Notes under the pieces: generated by a model
Databases searched by the model: none
What the model saw: the letters and a program-made list of their open reading frames with translations, nothing else
Told to the model about the DNA's origin: nothing
Position numbers and translations under genes: made by a program
NCBI GenBank assembly: GCA_934370915.1
Contig: CAKRNI010000148.1
Coordinates: 1-6,277, forward strand
Reading direction: 5' to 3'
Source of the DNA: an uncultured Lachnospiraceae bacterium
Lineage (GTDB): Bacteria > Bacillota > Clostridia > Lachnospirales > Lachnospiraceae
Length of the DNA stretch: 6,277 bases
Shown: positions 1 through 6,200 of the stretch, piece by piece
Position numbering within the stretch: position 1 is the first letter of the stretch
How the letters are laid out: each line of letters begins with the position of its first letter

Positions 1-41
1 CTGTATTATTTTGTTTAGTCGCATAAACTGATTATACCACG

Positions 42-71
42 AACGCCGGGCTTTTCGAAGCTCGGCGTTTT
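42..71 (+). terminator. Intrinsic terminator of an unseen gene off the left edge
   Basis: A 12-bp stem (42-53 with 58-69, one G-T wobble) is closed by a TTCG tetraloop at 54-57. The T-run TTTTG follows on the plus strand only. The orientation implies a rightward gene ending left of the window, convergent with the DUF436 gene. No coding end can be assigned in 1-41, because all three plus frames stop quickly. Confidence 0.75.
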
Positions 72-84
72 GTGTTGGATATAT

Positions 85-124
85 AAAATGAGCTGCCGCA
101 CGTTAGTGCGACAGCCCCTTTTTT
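85..124 (-). terminator. Terminator of the pncB-DUF436 operon, probably bidirectional
   Basis: The stem pairs 92-101 with 106-115 around a GTTA loop and has a single mismatch (96/111). It lies only 7 nt beyond the DUF436 stop codon. Read leftwards it is followed by a T-rich tail (TTTTATAT). Read rightwards it is followed by CCC and TTTTTT, so it could also stop transcription entering from the left. The two runs make a bidirectional terminator the simplest reading. Confidence 0.75.
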
Positions 125-701
125 ATTGCTGATAAGCAGCCCGTTCGCCGCCGATATATTTGAGCCTTGTTCTCGCGCACACTACATGGGCGGAGCCGAT
201 GGACTTGATGGTGGTGCGGACCGGAACAGCAACATGGCGCAGGTGCATACCGATCAAGGTGTCACCGATATCGATCCCGGCGTGTGCTTTTATAAATTCC
301 ACTGCGCAGGGATGCTCAAAGCCATTCCACGCGGCGGTGGAGAAGGAACCGCCGGCCTTCAACTGCGGCTTTACATTCACCATCTCAAGGCCATATTTCT
401 CAGCACATTCTTCCTCGACGATCAGAGCGCGGTTTAAGTGCTCGCAGCACTGGGCGGCGAGGTAGAGACCGTGTTTCTTTGTCACATGGGAAAGGGCGGT
501 AAAGACAGCCTGTCCGACTTCGCTGCTGGAGTAGCAACCGATCGCGTGGGCAGCGATCTCGCTGGATGAGCAGCCCACCACCAGGATCTGCCCCGGTTTC
601 ATTGCGGCGGTATTGATCAGCTCCTCGGCGATCGCTTTTGTCTGTTCATAAATTAAGTCAAGGTCCACATCGACGGATGTGGCGATATCTGTTGCGCTCA
701 T
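123..701 (-). CDS. DUF436 / UPF0340 family protein (YwlG-like, TIGR01440)
   Basis: This 192-residue cytoplasmic protein has no signal peptide or membrane segment. It matches the UPF0340 family (B. subtilis YwlG, about 180 residues). Recognisable family blocks are VGCSSSEI near residues 42-49, CCEHLNRAL near 85-93, the AGGSFSTAAW stretch near 116-125, and the nearly invariant AGIDIGDTLIGMHL near 141-154. It ends with an ARTR-KYIGGERA-Y block. The conserved Cys, His and Arg residues suggest a ligand-binding or catalytic site, but the biochemical function is not established and none is assigned here. The ATG at 701 follows an AGAGGG ribosome site at sensible spacing. The gene lies 121 nt downstream of pncB on the same strand, with a terminator just after its stop, so it is probably the last gene of a pncB operon. 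Family assignment is confident; role is unknown. Confidence 0.93.
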   Translation of the reverse strand: MSATDIATSVDVDLDLIYEQTKAIAEELINTAAMKPGQILVVGCSSSEIAAHAIGCYSSSEVGQAVFTALSHVTKKHGLYLAAQCCEHLNRALIVEEECAEKYGLEMVNVKPQLKAGGSFSTAAWNGFEHPCAVEFIKAHAGIDIGDTLIGMHLRHVAVPVRTTIKSIGSAHVVCARTRLKYIGGERAAYQQ

Positions 702-725
702 AGTATTTCCCTCTTTTTGCAGAAT

Positions 726-751
726 GCCCGGAGACTGAAAATACTCCGGGC
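726..751 (-). other. Intercistronic hairpin between pncB and the DUF436 gene
   Basis: A perfect 8-bp GC-rich inverted repeat (726-733 with 744-751) encloses a 10-nt loop. It lies about 10 nt upstream of the DUF436 ribosome-binding site as read on the minus strand. No T-run follows in that direction, so it is unlikely to be a full terminator. An mRNA stabilising or processing element that sets the ratio of the two genes is an inference. Confidence 0.6.
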
Positions 752-822
752 GGTATATGGTTTCATGGTTAAATGGATCCGGCGGTGCATGCCGCTGTCA
801 TGAGGAACGTGTGAACTGGAAT

Positions 823-2280
823 TTACTCGAAATGATATTTGTCGAGCAGAGCATGCTTCATATCCCACAGCGGCTTGGAAAGATCCACATGGACCTCATG
901 CGGGTTTACGAGACGTTTCGTCTCATCCCACAGGGTATTGAGTTCTTCCTTGCAGTATTTCTGGATATCCATGACCTTCGGGGAGTGGTAGACACACTCA
1001 CCGTCTTTGAATACCTGTACCGGAAGCTCACGCATTGTATAAGTTCCGGGAGCGAGAAGCGTCTTTTTCCAGGTTGCCACCGGGTCGAAGAGCAGCAGCG
1101 GCTCGTCCTCGTTGAAGGTCTCTCCCACGAGACAGATAATGTCCGCGATGACCTTGTGGCTGTCCTTTCCGTAGATACGGTAGGTGGTCTTGTTGCCCGG
1201 GTTTGTAATCTTCTCCTCGTTCTCGGAGAGCTTGATCTTCGGGATGAAGGTTCCGGTCTTCTTGTCCATGATCGCAGCGAGCTTATAAACACCGCCGAAG
1301 GACGGGCAGTCCTTGGAGGTGATCAGGTTTGTGCCGACACCCCAGGAGTTGATGGTTGCGCCCTGGTTCTTTAAGCTTGTGATCAGGGTCTCATCGAGAT
1401 CGTTGGATGCGGAGATTACAGCGTCCGTGAAGCCTTCCGCGTCAAGCATTTTTTTCGCCTCTTTGGAGAGATAAGCGAGGTCGCCGCTGTCCATACGGAT
1501 TCCGTAGAAGGTAAGCGGGATTCCCTCCGCGCGCATCTCCTTGAATACCTGGATCGCGTGCGGGATACCGGAATTTAACGTATCGTATGTATCAACTAAC
1601 AGGATACATGCGGTCGGATAGAGTCTCGCGTAGGTGCGGAAGGCGGTGAGCTCATCCGGGAAGCTCATGATCCAGCTGTGGGCATGGGTTCCTTTTACCG
1701 GAACGTCGAACATCTGACCGCAGAGAACATTGGAGGTACCGATACAGCCGGCGATCATAGCGGCTCTCGCACCGTAAATTCCGGCGTCCGGACCCTGAGC
1801 ACGTCTTAAACCGAACTCCATGACTCCGTCTCCGCGGGCTGCATGGACGATACGGGAAGTCTTTGTTGCGATCAGGCTCTGGTGGTTGATGATATTTAAG
1901 ATCGCTGTCTCAACAAGCTGGGCCTGCATGATCGGGGCGATGACCTTTACGAGAGGCTCTCTCGGGAATACGACAGTTCCTTCCGGGATCGCGTAGATAT
2001 CACCGGTGAATTTGAAGGTGGAGAGGTACTCCAGAAAATCTTCGCCGAAAAGTCCTGTGGTGCGGAGATAATCGATATCTTCCTTATCAAAGTGTAAATT
2101 TTCGATGTATTCGACAACCTGCTCTAAGCCGGCCGCGATGGCAAATCCGTTTCCATCCGGATTTGTGCGGTAGAATGCGTCGAAGATGACGGTCTCATTT
2201 GCATCCTTTGCATGAAAGTAACCCTGCATCATGGTCAGCTCGTAGAGATCTGTAAGCAGCGTCAGGTTTCGTTTGCTCAT
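823..2280 (-). CDS. pncB: Nicotinate phosphoribosyltransferase (EC 6.3.4.21)
   Basis: The enzyme converts nicotinate and PRPP, with ATP hydrolysis, to nicotinate mononucleotide. This is the Preiss-Handler entry step of NAD salvage in the cytoplasm. The 485-residue length and motifs fit the Gram-positive NAPRTase group (TIGR01513): an N-terminal LLTDLYELTMMQGYF block (8-22), EFGLRRAQGPDA (155-166), and GTHAHSW (197-203), which carries the conserved histidine (His201 by family comparison) that is phosphorylated during catalysis. GIRMDSGDL (260-268) and SWGVGTNLIT / GGVYKL (312-334) form the PRPP-binding side of the barrel. The ATG at 2280 is chosen because AAGGAG lies 7 nt upstream and the LTDLYELTM block follows directly. 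The frame is intact with no missing key residues. It is first in the operon and reads from the promoter at 2429-2457. Confidence 0.97.
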   Translation of the reverse strand: MSKRNLTLLTDLYELTMMQGYFHAKDANETVIFDAFYRTNPDGNGFAIAAGLEQVVEYIENLHFDKEDIDYLRTTGLFGEDFLEYLSTFKFTGDIYAIPEGTVVFPREPLVKVIAPIMQAQLVETAILNIINHQSLIATKTSRIVHAARGDGVMEFGLRRAQGPDAGIYGARAAMIAGCIGTSNVLCGQMFDVPVKGTHAHSWIMSFPDELTAFRTYARLYPTACILLVDTYDTLNSGIPHAIQVFKEMRAEGIPLTFYGIRMDSGDLAYLSKEAKKMLDAEGFTDAVISASNDLDETLITSLKNQGATINSWGVGTNLITSKDCPSFGGVYKLAAIMDKKTGTFIPKIKLSENEEKITNPGNKTTYRIYGKDSHKVIADIICLVGETFNEDEPLLLFDPVATWKKTLLAPGTYTMRELPVQVFKDGECVYHSPKVMDIQKYCKEELNTLWDETKRLVNPHEVHVDLSKPLWDMKHALLDKYHFE

Positions 2281-2287
2281 AATGTTT

Positions 2288-2293
2288 CTCCTT
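2288..2293 (-). promoter_or_regulatory. Ribosome-binding site of pncB
   Basis: The minus strand reads AAGGAG seven bases before the ATG. This is a near-perfect Shine-Dalgarno sequence and fixes the start of pncB. Confidence 0.9.
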
Positions 2294-2300
2294 AAATTTC

Positions 2301-2412
2301 TCCGCGGTAAGTGTCAGCGGAATATTAAACGCAGCAGTCCGGAGCGTATAAAAATGCCGGACGATAACGACAGCTTAAGTGCGGTTCACCCCAAAAGAAC
2401 CGGGCGGCTGTC
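2301..2412 (-). promoter_or_regulatory. Structured 5' leader of pncB
   Basis: Between the predicted transcription start near 2422 and the pncB ribosome site, the minus-strand RNA can form several helices. In order of transcription: a 6-bp stem (2407-2412 with 2369-2374) enclosing a 6-bp hairpin (2397-2402 with 2382-2387); a 6-bp hairpin GTCCGG/CCGGAC (2357-2362 with 2337-2342); and a 5-bp hairpin (2317-2321 with 2301-2305) about 8 nt upstream of the Shine-Dalgarno sequence. The nested order resembles a cis-regulatory leader. I do not recognise a known NAD or niacin riboswitch, and no T-run terminator is present, so regulation is inferred only. Confidence 0.35.
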
Positions 2413-2428
2413 AAACGTGTTGTGGTTG

Positions 2429-2457
2429 ATTATATCAGTTCTTGTGCGAAAAGGCAA
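2429..2457 (-). promoter_or_regulatory. Promoter of the pncB-DUF436 operon
   Basis: The minus strand carries TTGCCT (2452-2457), a 17-bp spacer and TATAAT (2429-2434), with a TG extended -10 one base upstream of the TATAAT. Transcription would start near 2422, giving a leader of about 140 nt. A T-rich stretch lies just upstream of the -35 box. Confidence 0.85.
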
Positions 2458-2578
2458 ATTGCATGTTAAAAAAGTAACGAACACTTCAAAAGAACGTAAA
2501 ATGTGCCTAAAAAGTTAAGAAAGAAAACAGGAAGACGGCATCAATATGGAAAGATTTCGCAACTCCCGAGGGATTCCC
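2458..2578. other. AT-rich spacer between the divergent promoters
   Basis: This stretch separates the -35 boxes of the pncB and ileS promoters. It is A-rich on the plus strand and may act as an UP-like element for either promoter. I see no gene, RNA or convincing operator in it. Confidence 0.5.
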
Positions 2579-2607
2579 TTGACTTTTAAATACCTTATTA
2601 CTATAAT
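2579..2607 (+). promoter_or_regulatory. Promoter of ileS, now separated from its leader
   Basis: TTGACT (2579-2584), a 17-bp spacer and a perfect TATAAT (2602-2607) form one of the strongest promoter matches in the window. The predicted start is the G at 2614. The last two bases of the -10 box lie at the left edge of the direct repeat that brackets the inserted element. The promoter is therefore inferred to have driven ileS directly before the insertion. Confidence 0.85.
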
Positions 2608-2613
2608 TATTTT
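2606..2613 (+). repeat. Left copy of the direct repeat (target-site duplication)
   Basis: ATTATTTT is repeated exactly at 2817-2824. The next base is G in both places, making the match 9 bp. It brackets the inverted-repeat element as expected for a transposition footprint. Confidence 0.75.
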
Positions 2614-2633
2614 GATACCAAGGTCAAAAGGTC
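2614..2633 (+). repeat. Left terminal inverted repeat of the element
   Basis: The sequence begins GATACCAA and continues into GGTCAAAAGGTC. The inner 12 bases recur exactly, inverted, at 2797-2808. Confidence 0.75.
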
Positions 2634-2678
2634 GGAAATCTGATGCAAGCTTGCTTGCAAGAGGATTTTTGACCTTGG
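2618..2678 (+). other. Long stem-loop in the left part of the element
   Basis: A perfect 12-bp stem (2618-2629 with 2667-2678) is extended by a G-T pair and closes a loop of about 36 nt. That loop contains the 10-bp palindrome GCAAGCTTGC (2645-2654) followed by TTGCAAG. The stem reuses the bases of the left terminal repeat, so this fold competes with long-range pairing of the two element ends. Confidence 0.65.
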
Positions 2679-2703
2679 GACCCGCCAAAAACATGAATAA
2701 GTA

Positions 2704-2727
2704 GCCATTTTTCGTAGAAAAATGAGC
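2704..2727 (+). other. A/T-rich hairpin inside the element
   Basis: Eight uninterrupted pairs (2706-2713 with 2717-2724) enclose a GTA triloop. Two further pairs (2704-2705 with 2726-2727) follow across a bulged A. Confidence 0.6.
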
Positions 2728-2745
2728 GGATTATGAATGTTTTGA

Positions 2746-2777
2746 GGATTGTGGAAGCACGTAGTGCGAAACAATCC
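2746..2777 (+). other. Two-step hairpin with a purine internal loop inside the element
   Basis: An outer 7-bp stem (2746-2752 with 2771-2777) and an inner 4-bp stem (GCAC/GTGC, 2757-2767) flank an internal loop of GGAA on one side and GAA on the other. The purine loop and GTA triloop look like RNA architecture rather than a simple DNA palindrome. Confidence 0.6.
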
Positions 2778-2786
2778 GGTATCAAA

Positions 2787-2810
2787 GGGGGCAAAAGACC
2801 TTTTGACCCC
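2787..2810 (+). other. Right-end hairpin of the element
   Basis: GGGG and CAAAA pair with TTTTG and CCCC around a GACC loop, with one mismatch (2791/2806). It overlaps the right terminal repeat. The tail that follows is AACATCATTATTTT, not a clean T-run, so termination here is doubtful and transcription probably continues into the T-box. Confidence 0.5.
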
Positions 2811-2816
2811 AACATC
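2797..2816 (-). repeat. Right terminal inverted repeat of the element
   Basis: Read on the minus strand it begins GATGTTGG and continues into GGTCAAAAGGTC. It matches the left repeat at 15 of 20 positions, with only transition differences. Confidence 0.75.
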
Positions 2817-2824
2817 ATTATTTT
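2817..2824 (+). repeat. Right copy of the direct repeat (target-site duplication)
   Basis: ATTATTTT, followed by G, is identical to 2606-2614. Joining 2605 directly to 2817 recreates the TATAAT box and an uninterrupted leader. Confidence 0.75.
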
Positions 2825-2876
2825 GTCTGAGTGTAAAAAATGTAACTATGAACAGATTCGATGGTTACATTCAGAC
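2825..2876 (+). other. Hairpin at the ancestral 5' end of the ileS leader
   Basis: GTCTGAGTGTAA (2825-2836) pairs with TTACATTCAGAC (2865-2876), 12 bp with one G-U and a 28-nt loop. A shorter alternative pairs 2840-2846 with 2864-2870. The outermost base is the one predicted to be the transcription start before the insertion, so it was probably a 5'-terminal RNA hairpin preceding the T-box stem I. Confidence 0.55.
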
Positions 2877-3083
2877 GATTCATAGAAAAAAGCCATGACG
2901 GAGACAGTAGGTTCACAAGCAGAAAGCCAAAGCGAGCCGGGGACGATGGAAGCCCGGTGCTTTTTCGTGAAAGGAAGATCACTCCCGAGCTGGAAGCCGA
3001 ACCCCGGAAGCGGTACTGCTTTTGGAAAGTAAGTGTACCCGGTGATTCCGCCGTTAAAGGGAACTCATATGTCAGTATGCAGC

Positions 3084-3117
3084 AATAGGTGGTTAAAAGC
3101 GTTATTTTCGCCCTGTT
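3084..3117 (+). promoter_or_regulatory. T-box antiterminator
   Basis: The lower helix pairs 3084-3089 with 3112-3117 (one U-G) and the upper helix GCG/CGC pairs 3099-3101 with 3109-3111. They flank a bulge at 3090-3098 that contains the tRNA-binding UGGU. The bulge is 9 nt rather than the usual 7. The 3' strand (3110-3117) is shared with the terminator stem, so the two folds are mutually exclusive. Confidence 0.8.
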
Positions 3118-3140
3118 CTCATTGAGAACGGGGCTTTTTT
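3110..3140 (+). terminator. T-box transcription terminator (attenuator) of ileS
   Basis: An 11-bp stem (3110-3120 with 3124-3134, one T-G pair) is followed directly by six T residues at 3135-3140. It forms when charged tRNA fails to stabilise the antiterminator. Confidence 0.92.
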
Positions 3141-3177
3141 ATTACTGATTCAGCATACGACACACAAAACACGAAGA

Positions 3178-3200
3178 GCATAACAACGAGAAAGTTATGC
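3178..3200 (+). other. Small hairpin upstream of the ileS ribosome site
   Basis: GCATAAC (3178-3184) pairs with GTTATGC (3194-3200) around a 9-nt loop, ending about 14 nt before the GGAGG. It lacks a T-run. It may protect the mature mRNA 5' region after leader processing; this is inference. Confidence 0.4.
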
Positions 3201-3214
3201 GCAAAACATTGATT

Positions 3215-3219
3215 GGAGG
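3215..3219 (+). promoter_or_regulatory. Ribosome-binding site of ileS
   Basis: GGAGG lies 9 nt before the ATG at 3229 and fixes the start of ileS. Confidence 0.9.
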
Positions 3220-3228
3220 AAATGTGTC

Positions 3229-6200
3229 ATGTACGAGAAAGTATCAACAGACCTGAACTTTGTGGACAGGGAAAAACAGGTTGAGAAATTCTGGAAAGAT
3301 GAAAAGATCTTTGAAAAGAGTATCGACAGCCGCAGAAAAGGAACCCCTTACGTATTCTATGACGGACCGCCTACCGCAAACGGCAAACCGCATATCGGAC
3401 ACGTACTTACCCGTGTTATCAAGGATATGATCCCGAGATACCGCACTATGAAGGGCTATATGGTTCCGCGTAAGGCCGGATGGGATACCCACGGACTTCC
3501 GGTAGAGCTTGAGGTTGAGAAGCTTCTTGGACTCGACGGAAAAGAGCAGATCGAGGAGTACGGTGTAGAGCCGTTCATCGAGAAATGTAAAGAGAGTGTC
3601 TGGAAATACAAAGGAATGTGGGAGGATTTCTCCAGCACCGTTGGTTTCTGGGCTGATATGGATAACCCGTATGTTACCTACCATGATGACTATATCGAAT
3701 CCGAGTGGTGGGCATTAAAGCAGATCTGGGATAAGGGACTTTTATATAAGGGCTTTAAGATCGTTCCGTACTGCCCGCGCTGCGGCACACCGCTTTCCAG
3801 CCACGAGGTCGCACAGGGATATAAGGATGTAAAGGAAAAATCCGCCATCGCCCGCTTCAAGGTGAAAGGCGAGGACGCATACTTCCTTGCATGGACCACA
3901 ACACCGTGGACACTTCCGAGCAACGTGGCTCTCTGCGTAAATCCGAAGGAGACCTACGCAAAGGTAAAGGCTGCAGACGGCTACACCTACTATATGGCAG
4001 AGGCCCTGCTTGATGCCGTTCTCGGAAAGCTTGCAGATAAGGAAAACGGAACTCCGGCATATGAGGTTCTTGAGACCTGCACCGGTAAGGACCTTGAGTA
4101 TAAGGAATACGAGCCGTTATTTGACTGCGCCGTAGAGATCTGCGAGAAACAGCACAAGAAAGCATACTTCGTGACATGCGCGGATTATGTTACCCTGACA
4201 GACGGTACCGGCGTGGTACACATCGCACCGGCCTTTGGTGAGGACGATGCCCAGGTAGGCCGCCGTTATGATCTCCCGTTTGTACAGCTTGTAGACGCAA
4301 AGGGCGACATGACAAAGGAAACTCCGTACGCAGGCGTATTCGTGAAGAAAGCGGATCCGATGGTCTTAAAAGACTTAAAGGAAAAAGGCCTGTTATTCGA
4401 GGCACCGGCCTTCGAGCACAGCTACCCGTTCTGCTGGCGCTGTGACACACCGCTTATCTACTACGCACGGGAGTCCTGGTTCATCAAGATGACAGCGGTG
4501 AAGGATGATCTGATCCGCAACAACAATAAGATCAACTGGATTCCGGAATCCATCGGTAAGGGACGCTTCGGCGACTGGCTGGAGAACGTTCAGGACTGGG
4601 GAATCTCCAGAAACCGTTACTGGGGCACACCTCTTCCGGTATGGCAGTGTGAGTGCGGAAAGATGCACTGCATCGGCAGCCGTGAAGAATTAAAGAAGAT
4701 GAGCCCGAATTATCAGGATGTTGTTAAGAAATACAGCAAGGAGATGGACGGAGACAAGGGAGAGGTTGAGCTTCACCGTCCGTTTATCGACGATGTAGTG
4801 ATCACCTGCCCGGACTGCGGAAAAGAAATGCACCGTGTACCGGAGGTTATCGACTGCTGGTTCGACTCCGGTGCAATGCCGTTCGCACAGCATCACTATC
4901 CGTTTGAGAACCAGGAGCTTTTCCACAAACAGTTCCCGGCACAGTTCATCTCCGAGGCCGTTGACCAGACAAGAGGATGGTTCTACTCCCTCCTCGCCGA
5001 GTCCACGCTGCTCTTTAATGAGCCGCCGTACCAGAACGTTATCGTTCTCGGTCACGTTCAGGATGAGAACGGACAGAAGATGAGTAAGTCCAAAGGAAAC
5101 GCTGTCGATCCGTTTGATGCATTAAAGACATACGGCGCTGACGCGATCCGCTGGTACTTCTATATCAACAGTGCACCGTGGCTGCCGAACCGTTTCCACG
5201 GAAAGGCCGTTATGGAAGGACAGAGAAAGTTCATGGGTACTCTCTGGAACACCTATGCATTCTTCGTTCTCTATGCGAATATTGATAACTTTGACGCGAC
5301 CAAGTACACACTGGAGTACGATAAGCTTCCGGTCATGGATAAATGGCTGTTATCCAAGTTAAATTCTACTGTTAAGGCAGTGGATGATGATCTTGCGAAT
5401 TACCGCATCCCGGAGGCAGCAAGAGCGCTCCAGGAGTTCGTGGATGACATGAGTAACTGGTATGTCAGAAGAAGCCGTGAGCGTTTCTGGGCAAAGGGCA
5501 TGGAGCAGGATAAGATCAATGCTTACATGACTCTCTACACAGCTCTCGTGACGATCAGTAAGGCGGCAGCTCCGATGATCCCGTTCATGACAGAGGAGAT
5601 CTACCAGAACCTTGTAAGATCCATCGATAAGACGGCTCCGGAGAGCATCCACCTCTGCGACTTCCCGGCAGTTGACGAAGCACATATCGACAGCGAGCTG
5701 GAAGCAAAGATGGATGAGGTCTTAAAGATCGTTGTGATGGGACGTGCGGCGAGAAATACCGCAAACATCAAGAACCGTCAGCCGATCGCGAAGATGTTCG
5801 TAAAGGCACCGGAGAAGCTTCCGGAGTTCTATCAGGAGATCATCGAGGACGAGTTGAATGTGAAATCCGTAGAGTTCACCGACGACGTGAGAAGCTTTAC
5901 CTCCTACACCTTCAAGCCGCAGCTTAAGACCGTAGGACCGAAGTACGGAAAACAGCTCGGAAATATCAAGAAAGCTCTGGCTGAGTTAGACGGAAATGCA
6001 GCGATGGATACGTTAAACGAGAAGGGCGCTCTGACCTTCAACTTTGACGGAAATGAAGTCGTTCTCACAAAGGATGACCTTCTGATCGACATGGCACAGA
6101 CAGAAGGTTATGTATCCGAGGCAGACAATACCGTGACAGTTGTTCTCGACACAACACTGACACCGGAGCTTCTCGAGGAAGGCTTCTACCGTGAGATCGT

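Larger units (their letters stand above)
2614..2816. mobile_element. MITE-like inverted-repeat element inserted in the ileS leader
   Basis: This non-coding element of about 203 bp has ends that are inverted repeats of 20 bp (2614-2633 and 2797-2816). They match at 15 of 20 positions, including 12 perfect terminal-proximal bases, and all five differences are transitions. It is flanked by an 8-bp (or 9-bp) direct repeat. Internally it holds a 12-bp stem (2618-2629 with 2667-2678), an 8-bp hairpin (2706-2724), a two-step hairpin (2746-2777) and an imperfect hairpin near its right end (2787-2810). It encodes no transposase; the only sizeable frame, 64 codons on the minus strand, has no family resemblance. 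The structure suggests a non-autonomous element mobilised in trans, or a structured RNA repeat. Both the mobilising transposase and any RNA function are unknown. Confidence 0.7.
2889..3140 (+). promoter_or_regulatory. Isoleucine-specific T-box leader of ileS
   Basis: This RNA element senses uncharged tRNA-Ile and allows transcription of ileS when isoleucylation is low. Stem I is visible: a kink-turn (CCA 2893-2895 with TGG 2991-2993, UGAC facing CGAGC), stem GGAG/CTCC (2900-2903 with 2982-2985), and a loop E type specifier loop with AGUA at 2906-2909. The specifier triplet is AUC (Ile) at 2978-2980. Above it, TTCAC/GTGAA (2912-2916 with 2967-2971) leads to the GC-rich distal arm with the typical AGCGAGCCGGG...CCCGG pattern. 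At the 3' end, UGGU (3090-3093) can pair with the ACCA end of tRNA-Ile. Specifier, discriminator pairing and downstream gene all agree. The usual ACC after UGGN is replaced by UAAAA. Confidence 0.93.

Noticed and set aside
31..59. An extended -10 (TGGTATAAT) on the minus strand near the left edge
   Set aside because: The -35 match is poor and lies within the terminator stem of the left gene, and no leftward coding start is visible in the remaining 30 bases.
757..1374. A long plus-strand open frame opposite pncB
   Set aside because: It is a shadow of the pncB reading frame; pncB has clear family motifs, a strong start and a promoter.
2273..2518. An 81-codon open frame on the plus strand upstream of pncB
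   Set aside because: It overlaps the pncB start, its structured leader and its promoter in antisense, and has no ribosome site or recognisable domain.
2611..2786. Long-range pairing of TTTGATACC (2611-2619) with GGTATCAAA (2778-2786)
   Set aside because: The 9-bp match is real, but three bases lie in the flanking direct repeat, and it crosses the pairing of the terminal repeats, so it is not claimed as a separate structure.
2624..2818. A 64-codon open frame on the minus strand inside the inserted element
   Set aside because: It spans almost exactly the inverted-repeat element, its codons are forced by the hairpin sequences, and no good ribosome site precedes it. If similar frames are annotated elsewhere, they would reflect copies of the repeat.
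2803..2831. An outward-facing hybrid promoter using TTGACC in the right terminal repeat
   Set aside because: TTGACC is a reasonable -35, but the 17-bp spacing lands on TCTGAG, which is not a -10 box.
2823..2852. A possible second ileS promoter (TTGTCT with TATGAA, 18-bp spacer) downstream of the element
   Set aside because: Both boxes match only 4 of 6 positions and overlap the 12-bp hairpin. The 2579-2607 promoter is far stronger. RNA 5' mapping could reopen this.
2861..3088. A 75-codon open frame on the plus strand over the T-box
   Set aside because: It lies wholly within the T-box leader, whose RNA structure explains the sequence. A leader peptide is not needed for T-box control.
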